A DNA stretch of 64,000 bases from Panax quinquefolius (lineage: Eukaryota; Streptophyta; Magnoliopsida; Apiales; Araliaceae): assembly GCA_020205615.1 (NCBI GenBank), contig CM035160.1, forward strand, positions 11,817,821 through 11,881,820. Reading direction: 5' to 3'. The notes beneath the pieces were generated by a model. That model was not told where the DNA came from and ran no database searches. It saw only the letters and a program-made list of their open reading frames with translations. A program made the translations under genes and the position numbers. Of this stretch, positions 62,242-64,000 are shown piece by piece (positions within the stretch are counted from its first letter, which is position 1; every line of letters starts with the position of its first letter).

Positions 62242-63895
62242 ACCTCCCCTCCTTATGAAATTTCATCCTCGAAATTGACGTACGTACCTGGTGTTTCGAA
62301 AAGATGAGAATACCTCGCTTCTATTTTCGTTTCCAACTCCCGGTCATTTCCTCAATAGCATGGTTTCTCCACAAAAACTTTAACTTGTGGTATAACCTCA
62401 GATTACATAGGACATGTTCTTTCCTATCCAAGATCTTGGCAGTACCTCCTCGTATGTTAAGTCTTCAGCTATCTCGTCCGGTTCTAACTTAATGACGTGG
62501 TTCGAGTCGTCCACATATTTACGTAACATCGATCGTGAAAACGCGTTATGAACACGCGTCATACTTGGCGGTAAAAGCGAGTCTATAGGCCACAATTCCT
62601 ATTCGATCGAGAATTTCAAATGGATTAATAAATCGAAGGTTTGAGCTTTCCTCACCTCACCGATTCTCGCTTTTAAAATAACAACTTCTTTCACCTCCTT
62701 CTTCAAATTCATCAGCTCCGGTGTGTAGCTTGAACAGCTTTAACTTTATCGATTAAAGTCGATTATACTCGTATATCATCACGTGGGTAACTAGAGTTTT
62801 CATCTCCATCTCTATTATTTATAAATTATCTGAAATGAGTCTTTGACAATATCGTACTTTCGTACTTGTATATCGATCTTTTTACTCAACACGTCACCTA
62901 CCACGTTCGCTTTTCCGAGGATGGCGTACGGTCGAACATGTCTTTGAAATGAGTCTCTCTTGAGTTCTTGAAGCTCTTCCCACATTCTTTGCTCCATTCG
63001 AATTTTGTATCTCTACGAGTCAATTTGCGTTAATGGAATAGCGATTCGAGAATATCCTTCAACGAATCTCCGATAATAACCAACTAAGCCTGAAAGCTAC
63101 GTATTTCGATTACCGACTTAGGTTGTTCTCAATCGTGACTCATATCCCAACCTTGGATAAGCGTTACAATGACACCTATCGGTTTCTTATCGCATACGAA
63201 TATGGTGTCCCCTACGAGATCGACTTGGTGCATTCCACAAAGGAAGTCACCGGATAAAGGCTCGGTACCAAATTCTATAGTTGAATTTTTAACTCCACGA
63301 AGTTCAATAGAGCCATTCGATATGAGATTTTAGAAATGAGTTTTGTCACCGTTCAAAGTCGATACAAAATTTAATATCGAACTTTGGGAGTAAGCGAAAT
63401 TCTTCAGAAATACATCGGAAAAATCAATAACAACAGAATATTATTCAAATCGGCGTGTCTTTATTCAAATCCATAACATGGACTAAGAAAACTTGACATC
63501 CGTAATAAACGAATGATTTCATGGCTTGATATGAAAATGTTTGATTACCATGGTTTGATTGCTTGAATTGAATAACAAAGTTGCTTAGGAATATGAAAAT
63601 TAACAACCTTACGAAAGTAATCAATTTCGGCATGATGAGTAGTTAACCTTAAAATCACATCAAAAGCAAATATCTCTATAGAAATAAGGTTAACAGGTAA
63701 TGTGATAGTGCCAACCTGAATCAAGCAAGATTTCTAAACAACGGATGTAATGAAAGTTTCTCCTAACGGATTCTCCATAAATAGGTCAAAGTCTAATTTC
63801 TCCGTAGTCAAGTTCAAACGTTGAGCGTAAGTAAGAGAGATAAAAGAATGGGTAGAACCGGTATCTAGTAAGGTATAAACTACGCAAGAATTTAT
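62242..63895 (-). pseudogene. internally deleted Ty3/gypsy interior (protease, RT/RNase H scraps, integrase end)
   Basis: Minus strand, read from 63895 down. Aspartic protease region: YTLLDTGSTHSFISLTYAQ-like, LDFDLFMENPLGETFITSVV, GTITLPVNLISIE, at about 63890-63650. Scraps of the reverse transcriptase / RNase H junction follow (WEQPKSVIEIRSF, LVGYYRRFVEGYSRIAIPLT) near 63130-63040. Then ILGKANVVGDVLSKK near 62910, and the integrase end (RVHNAF, SMLRKYVDDSNHVIKLEPDE, AEDLTYEEV) near 62560-62450. A polypurine tract lies at 62253-62242. A complete interior would be several kilobases; here it is 1.65 kb with many stops, so large deletions removed most of reverse transcriptase and integrase. Confidence 0.88.
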
Positions 63896-64000
63896 TGTAA
63901 GACCCCGAAATTTTTTTTAAATAAAAAGGAATTTCCTTTATTTATTATTTTGAAATAGTAAGGGTTGATTTGATTAATGTGGATAGTTAAGGGTTAAATA
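63896..64000 (+). mobile_element. start of another gypsy-family LTR, inverted to its neighbour
   Basis: TGTAAGACCCCGAAATTTTT begins inside the protease region of the minus-strand element and runs off the window. It matches the inverse of the LTR end at about 62160-62241, including AGTAAGGGTTGATTTGATTA. It is most simply a second element of the same family inserted in the opposite orientation. Confidence 0.8.

Overview
The window is plant nuclear DNA, most likely from a eudicot. It is AT-rich, genes have many GT-AG introns, and homopolymer and (TA)n tracts are common. Several decaying plant transposon families separate single-copy genes that are conserved in flowering plants. No organelle, bacterial or RNA genes were recognised. 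All similarity statements are by eye; no database was searched.

Layout, left to right. 1-3015: 3' end of a Ty3/gypsy LTR retrotransposon, ending inside or beside a secreted ML-domain lipid-binding gene (minus, 3353-5223) whose last exon is not visible. 7012-9462: intact type-I DnaJ co-chaperone (minus) with a C-terminal CAQQ prenylation motif. 13427-14437: GT14/BC10-like glycosyltransferase broken by three frame changes. 15288-22502: OEP39-type chloroplast outer-envelope beta-barrel gene (minus, 11 exons) with a one-base lesion in exon 9. 25047-27651: solo LTR with a perfect 5-bp target duplication. 29607-44232: large BSL2/BSL3-type kelch-phosphatase gene (21 exons) of the brassinosteroid pathway, with one indel, a tandemly duplicated and decayed catalytic exon, a 366-bp intronic duplication and a complete hAT-type MITE. 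46143-50184: 4-kb LTR of the same gypsy family. 50763-54195: dead hAT transposon. 56026-57234: intronless PUB22/23-like U-box E3 ligase gene split by one in-frame TGA. 59200-59530: possible exon of an unrecognised gene. 59550-63895: minus-strand gypsy element with a heavily deleted interior, interrupted at 63896 by another LTR of the family in the opposite orientation.

The genes do not form an operon or pathway cluster; they are independent housekeeping or signalling genes (chaperone, plastid envelope, brassinosteroid phosphatase, ubiquitin ligase). The shared thread is the gypsy family. Five LTR copies or parts share TGTAAGACCCC and GGGCGTCACA ends, a TATAAATAG promoter box, an 18-21-bp-spaced series of GAATATTC-like palindromes near the 5' end, and a run of short hairpins downstream of the TATA box. 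The hairpin stems change in a compensating way between copies. These hairpins and palindromes are the best candidates for undescribed biology here.

Single-base lesions in otherwise well-kept genes (OEP39, BSL) could be real or could be assembly indels, and this should be settled before those genes are called dead.
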